Source: Sialis fuliginosa
Lineage: Eukaryota > Arthropoda > Insecta > Megaloptera > Sialidae
Direction of reading: 5' to 3'
DNA length: 64,000 bases
Assembly (NCBI GenBank): GCA_961205875.1
Contig: OY540812.1
Location: 4,216,001 to 4,280,000, forward strand
A program made the position numbers and the translations under genes. Shown here piece after piece: positions 11,745 to 24,219 of the stretch. Numbering within the stretch: position 1 is the stretch's first letter; each line of letters starts with the position of its first letter. The notes beneath the pieces were generated by a model. That model did not search any database, had not been told where the DNA came from, and saw only the letters and a list, made by a program, of their open reading frames with translations.

Positions 11745-11935
11745 ATATATAATTGAAGATCTCTGAAGATTATTGGAATGATGAAAATTAATGCATTTTC
11801 AACATTTCAATCTCTACAACGATCTTCAGAGATCTTTGTAGATCTTTGCAGGTATCCACAGATCAAAAACCAGTGAAAAAATATGACAAAATGCAGATCT
11901 GATTTGATCACTTCAGAACTAAATTTTTTTCCCGG
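11745..11935 (+). repeat. Partial copy of the AGATCT foldback family
   Basis: Contains GAAGATCTCTGAAGAT, TCTACAACGATCTTC, 'GATCAAAAACCAGTGAAAAA' and AGATCTGATTTGATCACTTC, in the same order as in 32680-32885. The left arm is eroded. Confidence 0.55.
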
Positions 11936-12299
11936 GATGTTTATTTTATATTTTAAGAATTCATTAGTAAACTGAGATACTTATTTTTAATTTTCTAAAA
12001 ATTCGAACTATTACGTATTCGTATATTATAATATAAACTTACACCATTATATTTTTAAATTAAAAAAATATATTCTTCGAAATTTTTAAATTCATTTAGA
12101 CATGATATTAAAAAATAATGTATATAATTTCAAACATAAAAGAGTATATTGTAATTTTCTTGTCTCTCCAAGTTTGAAACTTTTCTGCTACAATGAAAAT
12201 TGGATCACGTGTACAGTTGTTGAACAATATTATACAACATATTAACCAGGCGCTCGGTTTGTCGCTGAATTTCTTCTCCCTATTGCAGAGAATGCACTT

Positions 12300-13400
12300 C
12301 TTCTAATATATATATATACAGTACATATTATCCATATCAACCAATATATGTAGGTGCAGTGCAATTAAGTATTTATTAAGAAAGATTTTAAACAGCTGTA
12401 CATGAGATAAATTAAAAAATATATATTTTTTAATTCTTAATTTTAATCTCACTTTTGTTATGTTTGGGCTATTATGGTGAATGGGGATAACATTGATACA
12501 TAAAATACAGGCCCGGTAGCAGAAATGTTGAGGCCCGTTGCTGTCGTTGATTTTTTTCAATCTAAATTATCTAGATTTATAACAAAATTTTTTTGGAACT
12601 ATGACCTTTTTTCCGGCTAATTAAATATTTGCGACCACTGGTGTAAAAACGCCGTAATATTGCTTCAACTGTCTTTATTTAGTAAAAAGATTATATAATA
12701 AAAAAAATACAGAATATTTTATATATTTTCCAATATTTTTTGCAACTGTTTGAACGGATTTTTTTAAAAGCACTATGTTATTTTCTTGATCATAGCAGAA
12801 ATAGAAGAAAATTTTGTTCATTTCGTTTGTCCTCAAGAGATTTGAGAAACTAGTAACGTGCTTGTATTGTATGATTTCAAAATAAAAACTGTTAGAATTT
12901 GTATTCGTATCGATGCATGTAAGACGTACTATATACAGAAGAGAGCATCTCTTTCTTTATTAGAAACGAACCAGTTAGAGATATGGGTCAATGTTTGAAA
13001 ACAGATTTCGTAAATATGATATCAACAGGACGATATAGTACACACTCGCTCCTTATTTATTACATCCGGTTGAGAATATTTTTAGATTTTTTGTAAAATT
13101 TATGGTTTGATAAAACTTCTTGAATTTCCACATATTCATTCGCGAACATACATTTTTCATTGGTTTGACTTCCTATTTAGCATACAATACGTACTATGGC
13201 TTTGTTGTATGTTTTTTACTTTTAAAAACTTTTAAAAACGCGTATAGTTTATATAGAGATACATATATAATATAATCATATACTCTGCATATTTATCTAA
13301 TAAAAATCTGTTGTGGGGTAGGGGAGGGATGAGAGAAACACCCAATTCAGTAGAATACCATCTTGCGCCGGAATGAAGATTTAAATTACAAGTAATGGTA
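12300..13400. other. Intergenic, nothing recognised
   Basis: AT-rich, with a TA run at about 12306-12318 and a GC-richer patch near 12500-12545. No convincing splice sites with a frame behind them. Confidence 0.4.
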
Positions 13401-13419
13401 TTTTGAATTCGTCAGTATG

Positions 13420-14135
13420 GAACACTAATTGCGCGAGGCTCAACTCGCGCTTGACCCATTTTTTTGGGTTCTATAGAAAACTTGAAACCCTTATAGTTTC
13501 ACTCTGTCCGTCCGTCTTATACTTACCGATTAAGATGAAATTTGGTAAACGGATGAAGAAATTATAAGATTTTTGAAAAAAACAATTTTTTCGTCTCTTT
13601 CCATAGACCGAAAAGTATATTATAAAAAAAATTATAGTTAATTCATTAATTCATCCTTAAATAGGTCTCCTAAAATGCATCAAAACATGTTTCATGACCT
13701 TTTGATTTTAACCCTTCAGTCACGATAAATTTGAGTTCAAAATTGTTATCAGGGCGTCCCTCCTTTATTTTCTAAACTATCGATATAAAAAATCTGAAAA
13801 AATTCGAAAATTTAGCTTTTAATTAGTACTTTTTGAAAACCCTCCTATAGATTAAAAATTGAACTCATATTTTTTTCACTTACTCCATTGATAGGTCTCC
13901 TAAAATGCAATAAAAAATGTTTCATGACATTTTGATTTTAAACCTTCAGTCACGATATATTAAATATCATTTTTTAAACTATCAATTCAAAAAATCTGAA
14001 AAAATTCTAGAATGCAACTTTTGAATAGTACGAATAGTAGTGAAAATGACTACGAATAAATTGAAAAACTACACGGTACGGGACATTAATACACGAAGCT
14101 CAACTCGCATTTGACCATATTTTTTTAGTTGTTAT
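13420..14135. repeat. Segment bounded by ~45-bp direct repeats
   Basis: GGAACACTAATTGCGCGAGG (13418-) and GGGACATTAATACACGAAGC (14082-) begin two related segments, each continuing with CTCAACTCGC and TTGACC followed by a T run. Between them two further sub-repeats occur (TAGGTCTCCTAAAATGCA at about 13662 and 13891, each followed by GTTTCATGAC). The layout suggests tandem, partly duplicated dispersed-repeat tails. Confidence 0.5.
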
Positions 14136-14586
14136 CATTTATAATTAAAATTGATTAATATATTTATGTAAACTAATGTAACTAAATTATATATTAAATT
14201 ACAGTCGTTCTCTTTCCACAATACAGTAAGAAATTGGTTAAAGAAATATAGATTCATATCTGCAGTTATAAAGTTTCATATTTATGTAGAAAAACAGCTA
14301 TATACACTTGTACATTCAATTTGTATAATATTTTTTCATACTTTGTTTCTTCATGACTCTTTTGTTTACTGAACATAAAAAATATTTATACTCTTAATTT
14401 TGCAATATGAAAATTGACGCCAGAATATTTTTATTTTAAAGAGACGAAGTTAACTAATGTATATTAAAAAATTTAAACTAATATCTAACTATCTTTTATT
14501 ACAATTTTAATAAAAATACATTTTGAAGATCAATAAATCTATTAGTATAAAAATTGAAAGAAAACTAAATTTTAAACTATACATTT

Positions 14587-15145
14587 TGCTTTCTCGCAAT
14601 ATAAAAGATATGAGAAGCTTTGTGATCGTTTTAGAATGAGACAAAAAAAAATGGTCTCCGATTTCAAAATCTTAAATTGATCTTTCCGTTTCACGTCAAA
14701 ACAAACACTTTTCGATCTGTGTCTGTCTGTCCGTCTGTGTGTGTGTGTTTATCTTCCGAATCCTTGGCACACACATAACTCATGCCCCACTGAACTGATA
14801 TTAATGACACTTGGTTGGATGGTCCAGTCTGGCTTGAGAACGGTCTAATTTTAAAATCATCAAAATCGTGTGTAAGAAAGAGAGGTGATATCCAAAAATA
14901 TTAATTTTTTAATGATATCTAAAGAACGACACATGTTACATGAAAATTTTGACATTTTGACGTTTTAAATGTCATTTTGAGGTTTGCAGGAATTAAGAAA
15001 AATTTCGAACTAATATTATTTTTTAAATTAAATGGTTAATTAATGTCAGGCAATTTATCTGAACACTTTATCGGTTTTTATTTAAATCTTTAAATAATTA
15101 ACTACCTTTGGTGAATTTAGTACGAGGAAGTACTATGCATTTACT
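14587..15145 (+). repeat. Dispersed repeat family, copy 1
   Basis: Shares its whole course with 50645-51425: a start near 'GAGAAGCTTTGTGATCG', the 'GTGTCTGTCTGTCCGTCTGT' tract, 'ATAACTCATG' with CACTGAACTGATATTA, 'AAAATCATCAAAATCGTG', then an end at GAATTTAGTACGAGGAAG ... GCATTTACTT. A third, truncated copy is at 16655-16923. No protein frame; family unnamed. Confidence 0.6.
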
Positions 15146-15169
15146 TGGAAGATGTTTTTTTTAATAATA

Positions 15170-16650
15170 ATATTTTCAGCAAAATTCAGAAAATGCATTT
15201 AGTAATTGTTACTCAAGTTTGAAACATTATGACGACAGCTATGACACAAGTTCAATCAAAAATAGCCAACTAGATTTGTAAACATGTTGAATTGATGCAG
15301 TAGCTATCTAAAAATAAATTCTATGTCACGGATAATGTACATGTAAACATTGGGAAGCGTTATTTGGAAAAGTTAATTTGTTTTACATGCTACCAACTAT
15401 TACAAAATAATCCTAAAATTAACTAAAATTACGTATTGATGGAAATGTACAAAAAAAATTAGTCTAGAAAAACAATAACATTTCTTGCTTAAGGAAGGTC
15501 ACTTTAAAATATCTATTTTAAATACAGGTGGGTTTTTGTCTTATATTTAAACAAAAATTATATTAAATGTAGTACCTATTTTTATGTAAATTTCAAAAAC
15601 CTTAAAATTATTTTTATTTATATTGTGCCACCAGCTTTTAAAAGTATTTTTAAAGTAGACCGTTGTGCAAAAGGAGGTCAAGTCGAAACACCCAAATAAA
15701 AGAAAATTTTAGATTGCTAAAAATAAATTTTAGTAATGGTTGAAGTTTATTATTAATTTTCAATAACTGTAGTTATGTAACAAATTTTTAATATTTCTCA
15801 AAATTATTCAAAGTATGCCGTTAGATATAATTATGACATCAAAGATAAACATTATTAAATTCCATGAACTTATTCACGAAATATTTTAACAAAATTTATA
15901 TCCTTTTATAAAGTTATATTGATTTATAAATTTAATTTCTTTTGAAATTCAAATAATTTTGGAAATATGACATAAATAACTTTAGTCAAATTAAAATATA
16001 CATAAGTTTATTATACAAAATTTTCAATATATATAGATATACATATACATAATCTTAATACGATACGAAGATCTTGATACTTTTGATCCAAGATTTCATA
16101 CTCTCTATGTGTAAAATGGCAAGAAAATTAATTTAAATAGACTATTTTTTTCCAATTTTTTATCTATCTATTTAACAAATATGTGTAATAAGTAAATACC
16201 ATATTTCTAAGTGTAGCAATCTTCATAAGTCTTTACTTTAGTAATTATATATATTAGGGAACAATTTCCCCCCTCCCCCACCCCCTTGCAAGTGTTTGTA
16301 AGTTTTTGGTATCTACTCCTTTCTTTCCTTACGTAAGGTTATATATTTTTTTACTTTAAGAAATTAAAATTATTATGACTGTATTTTGGACGTAATTTTA
16401 AGGCCGATTGTAGTATGACACATGATTTTTTTCAAAGAAAAACCATCTAGCAGTAGATATTTTTAACTTTTAAGTAGATTTATTAAAACTTTAAAATTAA
16501 TTTAATACGTATATGAAAAAAATATTTTCAACAGCTTAAATTGATTTAAATAAACGTAATTTCAGATAATTATTTTAAAATGAAACCCGTAAGTAATGCC
16601 TTGGACCTTTTCCCCAGGATTCATAAGATTTTAACACTTCCTCTTCCCCA
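15170..16650. other. Intergenic, nothing recognised
   Basis: AT-rich with a C-rich run near 16269-16286. No gene or bounded element seen. Confidence 0.45.
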
Positions 16651-16654
16651 AAAG

Positions 16655-16923
16655 GATTTTTTTTTGTCTGTGTGTGTGTGTCTGTCCCCCTGAATCCTTG
16701 TCACATGCATAACTCATGAACCATTGAACCGATATTAATGAAACTTGGTTGGATGGTTTGATTGATAATAAAATAATCAGGTGCGTCTTAAAAAAAAATT
16801 CGAACTATTTAAAAAAAATTAAATGGTTAACCAATGCCAGGCAATTTATCTGAATATCTTTTTTTAATTAAATTAAATTAACTACCTTTTGTGAATTTAG
16901 GAAGCACTGTGCATTTACTTATT
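16655..16923 (+). repeat. Dispersed repeat family, truncated copy 2
   Basis: Begins in the TGTCTGTGTGTGTG tract and runs through 'CATAACTCATGAACCATTGA' to GAATTTAGGAAGCACTGTGC. Its end is directly abutted by the hAT-like element that starts at 16924. Confidence 0.6.
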
Positions 16924-17210
16924 CAGGGTGTCCATTGATTTTTGGAAATAAAATTTCCTGAATTTTCCCTGACTTTCTCTGACCACAGATTCAAAATTCC
17001 CCGACTCCGGGGCTTCCGAAGCATGTGCAGAAATAATATTTGAAGATCTTTTTTTTTTTGGCCATAACTTGAAAATTTTACACTTGTTACTTACTTTCAA
17101 TTCAATGATCTTTTTCTTTTTTTCCCTGACTTTTCAGAATTTTAAAGAAATTCCCTGACTTACCCTGACCACTTTAGGCTTCCCTGACTTTCCAGAAAGT
17201 GGACACCCTG
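16924..17210. mobile_element. hAT-like MITE, CAGGGTGTCCA termini
   Basis: The left end CAGGGTGTCCATTGATTTT and the right end AAAGTGGACACCCTG form an 11-bp perfect terminal inverted repeat in a 287-bp element. The interior is an array of TTCCCTGACTT-like words in both orientations. The flanking octamers (TACTTATT and TTATTGTT) agree at 5 of 8 positions, so the duplication is eroded or imperfect. It ends about 280 bp before the start codon at 17494. Confidence 0.7.
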
Positions 17211-17299
17211 TTATTGTTAGCAGATATATTTTTTTGTACTTTTAAAATATGTAATCAATCATTAATTGCAGCACATCTCAAATTACATTATCGAACCCG

Positions 17300-17493
17300 A
17301 GTCCCTGCATATACCGCTGCTTCTAGCTTGACCGCAGAAACGCAGAAATCTGAAAATAGCTATATGACGTAGGCGGTTTTTCAAACGTCGTAGACATCGC
17401 CGCTGCCGACGCCGACGACTATAGAGACCTGAGTGTTTGACTGTGTCGAGCCATTGCACGTCCGATCGCCGAAAACATCACATCATCGTCATC
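17300..17493 (+). promoter_or_regulatory. Probable promoter and 5' UTR of the myofilin-like gene
   Basis: A GC-rich island sits just before the ATG at 17494. It contains CTGAAAATAG (17350-17359), one mismatch from the MEF2 consensus YTAWWWWTAR, and TGACGTAG (17365-17372), a CRE-like word. MEF2-driven expression would fit a muscle gene. No clear TATA box at the usual distance; the transcription start is not fixed. Confidence 0.5.
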
Positions 17494-17577
17494 ATGGTGT
17501 ACGAATCCGACTTTTACACGGTGCGCCGGCCCTACACCACCAGGATCACTCCGACGATATCGTCTTACACCGTAACG
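17494..17577 (+). CDS. Mf: First coding exon of a myofilin-like muscle protein
   Basis: ATG in the context CATCATCATGG opens 28 codons (MVYESDFYTVRRPYTTRITP, then TISSYTVT) and ends in phase 0 at ACG|GTGAGT. Basic, Tyr/Thr-rich and unstructured, like N-termini of insect thick-filament accessory proteins. Both downstream terminal exons (30456 and 41687) and the internal exons at 46330 and 53704 also start in phase 0, so each can be spliced to it. Joined to 30456-30725 it gives a 117-residue protein; joined to 41687-41983 it gives 126 residues. The assignment to myofilin rests on recalled resemblance of the RRPVPWEKVPF block and is moderate; the exon itself is well supported. Confidence 0.7.
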
Positions 17578-18394
17578 GTGAGTACGAATGCATTAATGGT
17601 CAAAAACTGCTCGTACAGCGCACCCTTGCTGCGGAAACGTTACGGTCGAAATATCGCTCATTCGGATTTTAAGAGATATTTCTTTAAATTAAGTGTTAAA
17701 TATCGCAAAAAAAATTGTGATAGTGTTGTGTTCAAATGTGCTACTTCGAAAAATTAATTATCGCCAATAGTACAAGTTAACGCCGACATTTTTACTTTAA
17801 ATTTTGGAAAGAGTTAGGACACTAACTTGTGCTTACAAAATTATATTTATTTTGTAACTTGGTGAAAACGAATCATTCGAAGCAGATATTTGAACACAAC
17901 ACTACCCAAACTTTCGTTTATATATTTTTTTCAAAAAGAAGGCAGAGCTAAATTACTAGATATAAAAGAAGAATTTGAAATTTTTATTATTACTATATAC
18001 GAAATAAAATATAAATGATTCGAAATAGCGAGGTTTAACTGTACAAGTAGAGCTTGTTTTCTGTGCCTGTGTTAAATTTGGCTGAAATTCTCACTGACCA
18101 GTCTATACAAGTGAAAATAATCAAATTACACACCCTTTAATACTTGATTTTTCTAAAACCACGTCCGCTTTTGCTTTTAACCAACCCCCGTTATATAATA
18201 TACAGTGTTTATTATTGATTTATCCACGTAACAGAAACGAGGGGAACTCAATAAAATATATTTAGTCTAGTAGTCGCCAAAATTGTGCTAAAGAAATTTA
18301 TCATGAAACTTTTTATTAATGTTTAGTGATTTAAAAAGAAACTATGTCTATACCGTGACAATTATATTCTGATACAAATGAATTCAATTACGCC

Positions 18395-18605
18395 CTTACG
18401 CCTTTTTCAATAAAAAATAAGGGTAATTTGCCTCTTGAGTTGATGGCGCCCCAAACTATGACCGACGCAGCATTCTAGAATCTTTTGTCTTTTGGGATGT
18501 CCTCAATCCTAGCAGATCAAACACTGGAAGTTGTAGGATTGTTCCAAAACAAATAACTTCTCATCAGAAAATATAAATTTATTACCAGCGTTCCAAGCCA
18601 TTTTT
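18395..18605 (-). pseudogene. Decayed mariner-family transposase fragment
   Basis: On the minus strand one frame reads WNAGNKFIFSDEKLFVLEQS and a neighbouring frame reads SARIEDIPKDKRF, a stop, then NAASVIVWGAINSRGKLPLF and FIEKGVR. The FSDEKLF block (first catalytic Asp of the DD[D/E] triad) and the SVIVWGAI-RGKLPL-F block are standard for mariner-type transposases, in the right order and spacing. At least one frameshift and one in-frame stop separate them and the HDNA region is not found, so it is dead. No TIRs could be paired around it. Confidence 0.75.
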
Positions 18606-18619
18606 TAAAAATATTATTT

Positions 18620-20715
18620 CTCGATATACTTTCATGCTCGAAATTTTTATTAATTGATAACATAACGGTACTTTAAATTGTTTTTTGGTAAAGAATGGGT
18701 TGCTAATAATGGTACATCGTCGATAAAGAGTTATATCAGAATATAATTGTTACGGTGTAGGTATATTTATTATTTAATAATTAGCTAGATGAAAATGGCG
18801 ACTACATGACAAATTTATGTAATGTTACTTCTTACAAAAAGCGCTCTATTATGTCAATAGCGTTGGCAAGCATATAAATTATAATCCTTTTTTAATGCAA
18901 AAACAATACTGAAACCATACGATACAGGGTTAATACGATTTTAATTAAAAAAATAAAATATTTATGCAGTCAATCAAAAGCTAATATATGTATTTTATTT
19001 TAAAATTCAACGAATGAGGTATATCACATTCGTTTGAATTTTTAGAAGATATTGGACCAAATACAAAAACTGTTTCAATCATTTGGTCTTTTAAATTTCA
19101 AATGAGAATCGGCTTGAAGAGTTTTCTTTTTTTCTTTTTTAAACTCTACTTTCTGATTTCAATCAGCCGTTTGTTTTTTGTATGGCTAATACGTCTTACT
19201 AATGAATTGATTTTTAAATGTATTTTTGTTTTTTGATGTTTAAATTATTTTTATTTTGTCACTACACATTTTTTGTATGTCTACAACATTTTTTAATTTT
19301 GTATACACATTTATATTTTTTAATACATCAATTTATTTTTAACTGATTTTTCTTTTAATAAACTATTCTTATTTTTAAATGAAGTAATTAGTTTTTCTTA
19401 CTTATCGACAACTTATTCTTGGAAAGAATCCAATATTTTTTATTTATAGAATGTTCATGGTGGAAAATTTCATTTAAAAGAAAATAAGTTTTCTTTTCAA
19501 TACGTAAATACTTCTTACTATTCTATAAGGATATTTTTATATTATTATTAATTGAAAGTACAATTTATTACCTTATAATTTTATTTCTTATGAATATTTT
19601 TACGATCAATAGAAAATTCGATTTATAGAAGTTTGACTATAAAACAACAATAGCATTTGTTGTTTAAAAGTGCTATTTTAGAGATATATGTGGGGTTAGT
19701 TGCCAAAACGATTAACTATACTTTTTGTCGTTTTGCCAGTTTTGGTGATTGAAAAAGCGTGTCTTATAGGAAATTAAAAAACCATTCGATATTTTATCAA
19801 TTTGTTAAGAAAATTAACACTATTAAAAAGCACAATTTTTACATGCTTGATACTTATAAACAAGAAAAGTATTTTTTTTCGTTTTGTTAGAAAATATATT
19901 TTATTTTATTTTTTTTCATGATAAATTATATAATATATAATTATTATATTTTTTAACTGTAATTAAAGATTTAATATTTTTGAATATGTATGGTTTAATA
20001 TATTATTTAATATATTCTTAAAAAATTATTAAGAATCTTCAAAAGTTTGGATTAGTTTCAAATTAATACTGAAAAGCAAAAGATATGAAAATAATGTTAC
20101 AATTTGAAAATATTAACCCTGAAGTAGTGGTACTCTATTTCATGATATAAAGATGGGCGTCAAGTCTGTCAGATCCGCATATATTTAAATCATTTTTATG
20201 GAATTGTTTGAAGTTTTAGGAGCTAGTAAAAATATTAATAATAAAACAAGAGAAGAACAGGTATCTAGCACCCCATCACAAAATTATTTAAAAAAAAAAT
20301 TCGGTTTGATCTACGAGACTTGGCACCACCGCTGTAGGGTTAATACGCAATTAAATTTAATACACCGTGTTTATTTATTTAAAAAACAAACGCTACACAT
20401 GTTCAGTTACGTTTATTTATCTGTAATAAATCTGATGCACTTCTTTCTTTGAGACACTAGCACAAATAACACACGAATGCATTTGACGTTTGGCTTTAAT
20501 TAATGCTTTAAGGCAGCACACACCAGATAAAAGAACACTAAAACAATACTCGGAATGGATGAAAAAACAAATATCTTTTGCACGTATTTGTTCAGTAATT
20601 ATGAACCACATAGATAACTTTAACGTTTAAAGAAGTGAATTTAATTTATGATAGGAATCAGTGGCGCACTACTACTGTAGTCACCATTTTATATACATAG
20701 GTATACTATTATACA
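18620..20715. other. Intronic, nothing recognised
   Basis: Very AT-rich interior of the first intron of the myofilin-like gene. No exon, TIR pair or RNA gene found. Confidence 0.45.
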
Positions 20716-20725
20716 GTATGTCTTA

Positions 20726-21230
20726 GGTGGCTATTACACTATCAAATAAATATGTAAAAGATCTTTGACAAAGATTTGATCATATTTCTTTTATAAAATA
20801 CGAGATTTTGTTTTATTACACTACATAAAATATTTGATCATATTTTTTCAATATTATCTAGGGATATTTTCTTCTTTTTTGGTGCCTTTTGAATATCAGT
20901 GCGTGGATGTTCGTCAATTGACGCGATCGAGGTTTAAATTTACAACCGTGTATTGTGGTTTTTATAATCAATAAGAAGATTATCATATAATACTGGATTT
21001 TGTTGATATTCATATATTAATAATTATGTAACTGTAACTGTCAGTGATAACTTGGTAGTCGCTATTTTGTTTTTGACGTCAAAAAACTTTGATCAAATAT
21101 AAGAGACTGTCGTTATCTATGATCTAAAAATATTATGAAGGTAAATATTATAAAAGTTGACTTATTACACTGTCATATTTCTTTGATCAAAGAAATTTTA
21201 TCATATTTCTTTGATAGTGTAATATCCGTC
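20726..21230. mobile_element. MITE with GATATTACACTATCAAA-type TIRs
   Basis: Left GGTGGCTATTACACTATCAA and the reverse complement of the right end (GACGGATATTACACTATCAA) agree over about 30 bp, followed on both sides by AATATG/ATCATATTT words. Flanks are TTA on the left and TAA on the right. The interior carries more TTTGATCATATTT repeats in both orientations. About 505 bp, no frame. Widespread type in Lepidoptera. Confidence 0.75.
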
Positions 21231-21239
21231 TAAATACCT

Positions 21240-23860
21240 GGGTACAGTATGGGGATCTCAGAAACTATAAGAGATAGAGATTCAGTTAAATTAGACAAAA
21301 GTTACCTTTAAGAGGGGCAGTTTAATGGTGCATTTACAAAAAACAAAATTTTCATAGCCTACTAGATATTAGAGAAAACCCGTTTTAGTCCGAAATTTTA
21401 CATCGTACTTGAAATTTAGAAAAAAGTTTCAAATAAATAATGTAGGGTTTAGTATTGTCAAATTATATATTTTTAAGTAGTTTCGTAGATCTCCACATTA
21501 TATCGTGGTATTTAGACACCCTGTATTTTTTAAGGGGGGAATTTTTAAATAGAAAAAATATTAGTACCAGCTCATTCGAATATTTTACCTAGAAATCTTT
21601 AAGAACTACTAATTTATAAGTGCATATATATGTAAATTTTTATTGAAATGAATTTGCAATTTACAAATATTTTATTTATAACATTAATATAATGAGACCT
21701 GAGATATTCCAGTAATAAAATGTTTTATTTTCAACCATTTTCCATTAACTGGAAATGGAAATAATATAAACATGAACGGAATATTTTCTTGAGTTTATTT
21801 ATTGAATTTTAATTGATTTCTTCGACTAGTTTGTAAATATTTAAATGAAGGTTTATTTACTTTAGTTTTTTTAACGCATTTTACTATACTGCGGTGAGAA
21901 ATTTAATTACGAAGTATAGAGATTTCAATGTTATTTTAGACATATGCAAATATCTTCTCTTTTGTGAATATAACGATGGAATCGTAAGTACATTTGTTTT
22001 TATAAAATTGAAATTTGATACATATTTATCAATATTTGAGTTTGGCCTTACATATGTATTACAAGAAGTTCATATGAATTATTTATTAACAATGATATAT
22101 TCATTTTGACATTTGATAATAATTAATAACTACAGATTTAACTTTTAATAGTAGTTTTTATTGTTAGAGCACTACTTTTTTTGGTTCCGGCATTCTTCCA
22201 TAGCAGCCTGTTCAATTTATAAGAACTACAATTAATTGTTTTTAAAACAAAACCTATTTCACGTTATTAGTTGAGGCACAGTTGCTACTGTGGCTTAGTT
22301 TTCCTTTTTTGGCTATTTGGTGTAAAACTACCAAAATAATAATGTTTATAATCAAACTCAAGGACGAAATATAAAACTAATAGTCTTGGATCTAGTTTAA
22401 AATTTACAGGGAAAAAATATTTTAAAGTTTGATGTTTTAATAACAGAAGAACAAATATTTGCATAAATTACATATATACATATGTCTGAAATGGCACTGA
22501 ATCCGTATTACGGCTATTTTTTTTAAGTTCTTATTTATGATGTAACGTTAAAACAAGAAATTAAAAAATACGAAATATAAAAAATATTTAAAACATAACT
22601 GGCAAATATTGATTTATTTTATTTACCTTCTGGAAGTTATCCTATGATTTGAAACACTTTTTATAATTAATGAAATTAGTTGTTGCAACTTCTGAACGCT
22701 TTATAAATATTTTTTGTATGAATCTCGATTTTTTTTCTTATTTTTGCTGGAAAGAGCCGGGGAAAAAATTATGTAAAATTTTTCTGGTATCAGATTTATG
22801 AAAGAAACTACGGATTATTAATTTTTGTTATACGATCATGTTGACTTCCAACGTATCGTTTAACTTATAAACCAATAAACGGCATATTATCGTTTAAAAC
22901 TAAATTTAAAAAAAATGACAAAATAAACATCCTATAAAGTTATAAAGATATTTTTAAAATTACAAATAAAAAAAAATGCTGGCTGTTTGTTAAATTAATA
23001 AATAAAATTATTATATATAAATAATGGAAAATATTTTATTTGAAACGAAAAAAAAGCTTATCATTTAAGGTCTTAAGGGGTAGATTATATTCTTATTCTC
23101 CGTAGAGAAGGGTGTGAGGGTTTCAGAATCAATGGAAATGTGCTAGCGTAATACTTGAATTGCTCCTTAGATGCATTTTCAACATTTCATCGGGTCTTTA
23201 TAACCTCATTAAGTTAATAAGCCCGTTAAGTGTTTTTATAACCACCGCATAAAGAAAATTAAATTCTGTTTAATTATTTCTTTTGTTCTACATATAACAG
23301 TGTTGTTTTATTTCAGTCCGCTACAAATATATCAAACGCATTACATTGTTCTCCTTAGAGGAAAATCCCATTTTATTACATGTTGTACAACCGTTTTATA
23401 TGATAATGATTTTCAGAATGTAAAACATTTTGATAATGCATGTCATAATAATATAACTTTATTATTCGAATTTTTGTTTCTGGAGTAAACTGCCACTTGA
23501 AAATGTTTAATATTCATAAAAATGAGCGTGACTGTGTCGGGATGCACAGTCGAGGGACTAACGTGAATATGTGACAGTAGGGTTAAATAAAACTCATGGA
23601 TTGATATACCTTTAATTTTTTTTATTACACAGAAACGTTCGAATTTTAGTAAAATTGACACAAAATGTTTCCGTAAACTTAGTCTTGTTTTTTTATAATA
23701 TTAAATTTATCACTCATTAAAACTTTTACTTGTACCTCAACAATTAATACATGATTTATGAAAAATTCATATTGCGTAAAGTTTGAAAAACCTTCTAATT
23801 AGATAAAAAATTATTATTACTATCCAAATTGCGAATTTAAAAAAATGTATATACATTTGT
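21240..23860. other. Intronic, mostly unrecognised
   Basis: No exon found. 22355-22430 resembles 8795-8880 (unnamed dispersed repeat). The rest is AT-rich unique-looking sequence. Confidence 0.4.
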
Positions 23861-23863
23861 ATA

Positions 23864-24213
23864 CAGTGTATTCCAAGTTGATTAAGACATAGGAAATTTA
23901 ACATAGGAGCAATTAAAAATTTAACGATGTGTGATTGGTGCATTTTGAAATGTCACCACAAAATTTAATAAAATAGTAATTAGTATTTTGTTTTCAAATT
24001 TACATCTGCCAAAAAATATGTTTAATTTTATTGATGTATTTTATTGTTGAAAACAAAATACTGTTGATTAATTTAAAATTTATCAGTTAGTTTCGAGGCG
24101 GCATTTAAAAATGTACCAATGACACATCGTTAAATTTGACCAAAGGTTACTACAACAAGTCTAATTGTCCCCATGTTAAATTTCCTATGTCTTAATCAAC
24201 TTGGAATACACTC
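23864..24213. mobile_element. TA-flanked MITE, CAGTGTATTCCAAGTTGATT ends (copy 1)
   Basis: The left end CAGTGTATTCCAAGTTGATT and the right end AATCAACTTGGAATACACT are complementary; the complementarity continues as ATAGGAAATTTAACAT and GGTGCATTTTGAAATG in long imperfect arms. A second copy lies at 29834-30245. The TA target site fits a Tc1/mariner-type element. Confidence 0.8.
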
Positions 24214-24219
24214 TATATC

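Noticed and set aside
12240-12320. Strong acceptor-like site CTCCCTATTGCAG
   Set aside because: A stop follows within six codons in one frame, and there is no donor or coding bias after it.
17433-17757. Longer frames across the start exon (79 and 106 codons)
   Set aside because: They run through the GTGAGT donor at 17578 into AT-rich intron or are out of frame with the MVYESDF start.
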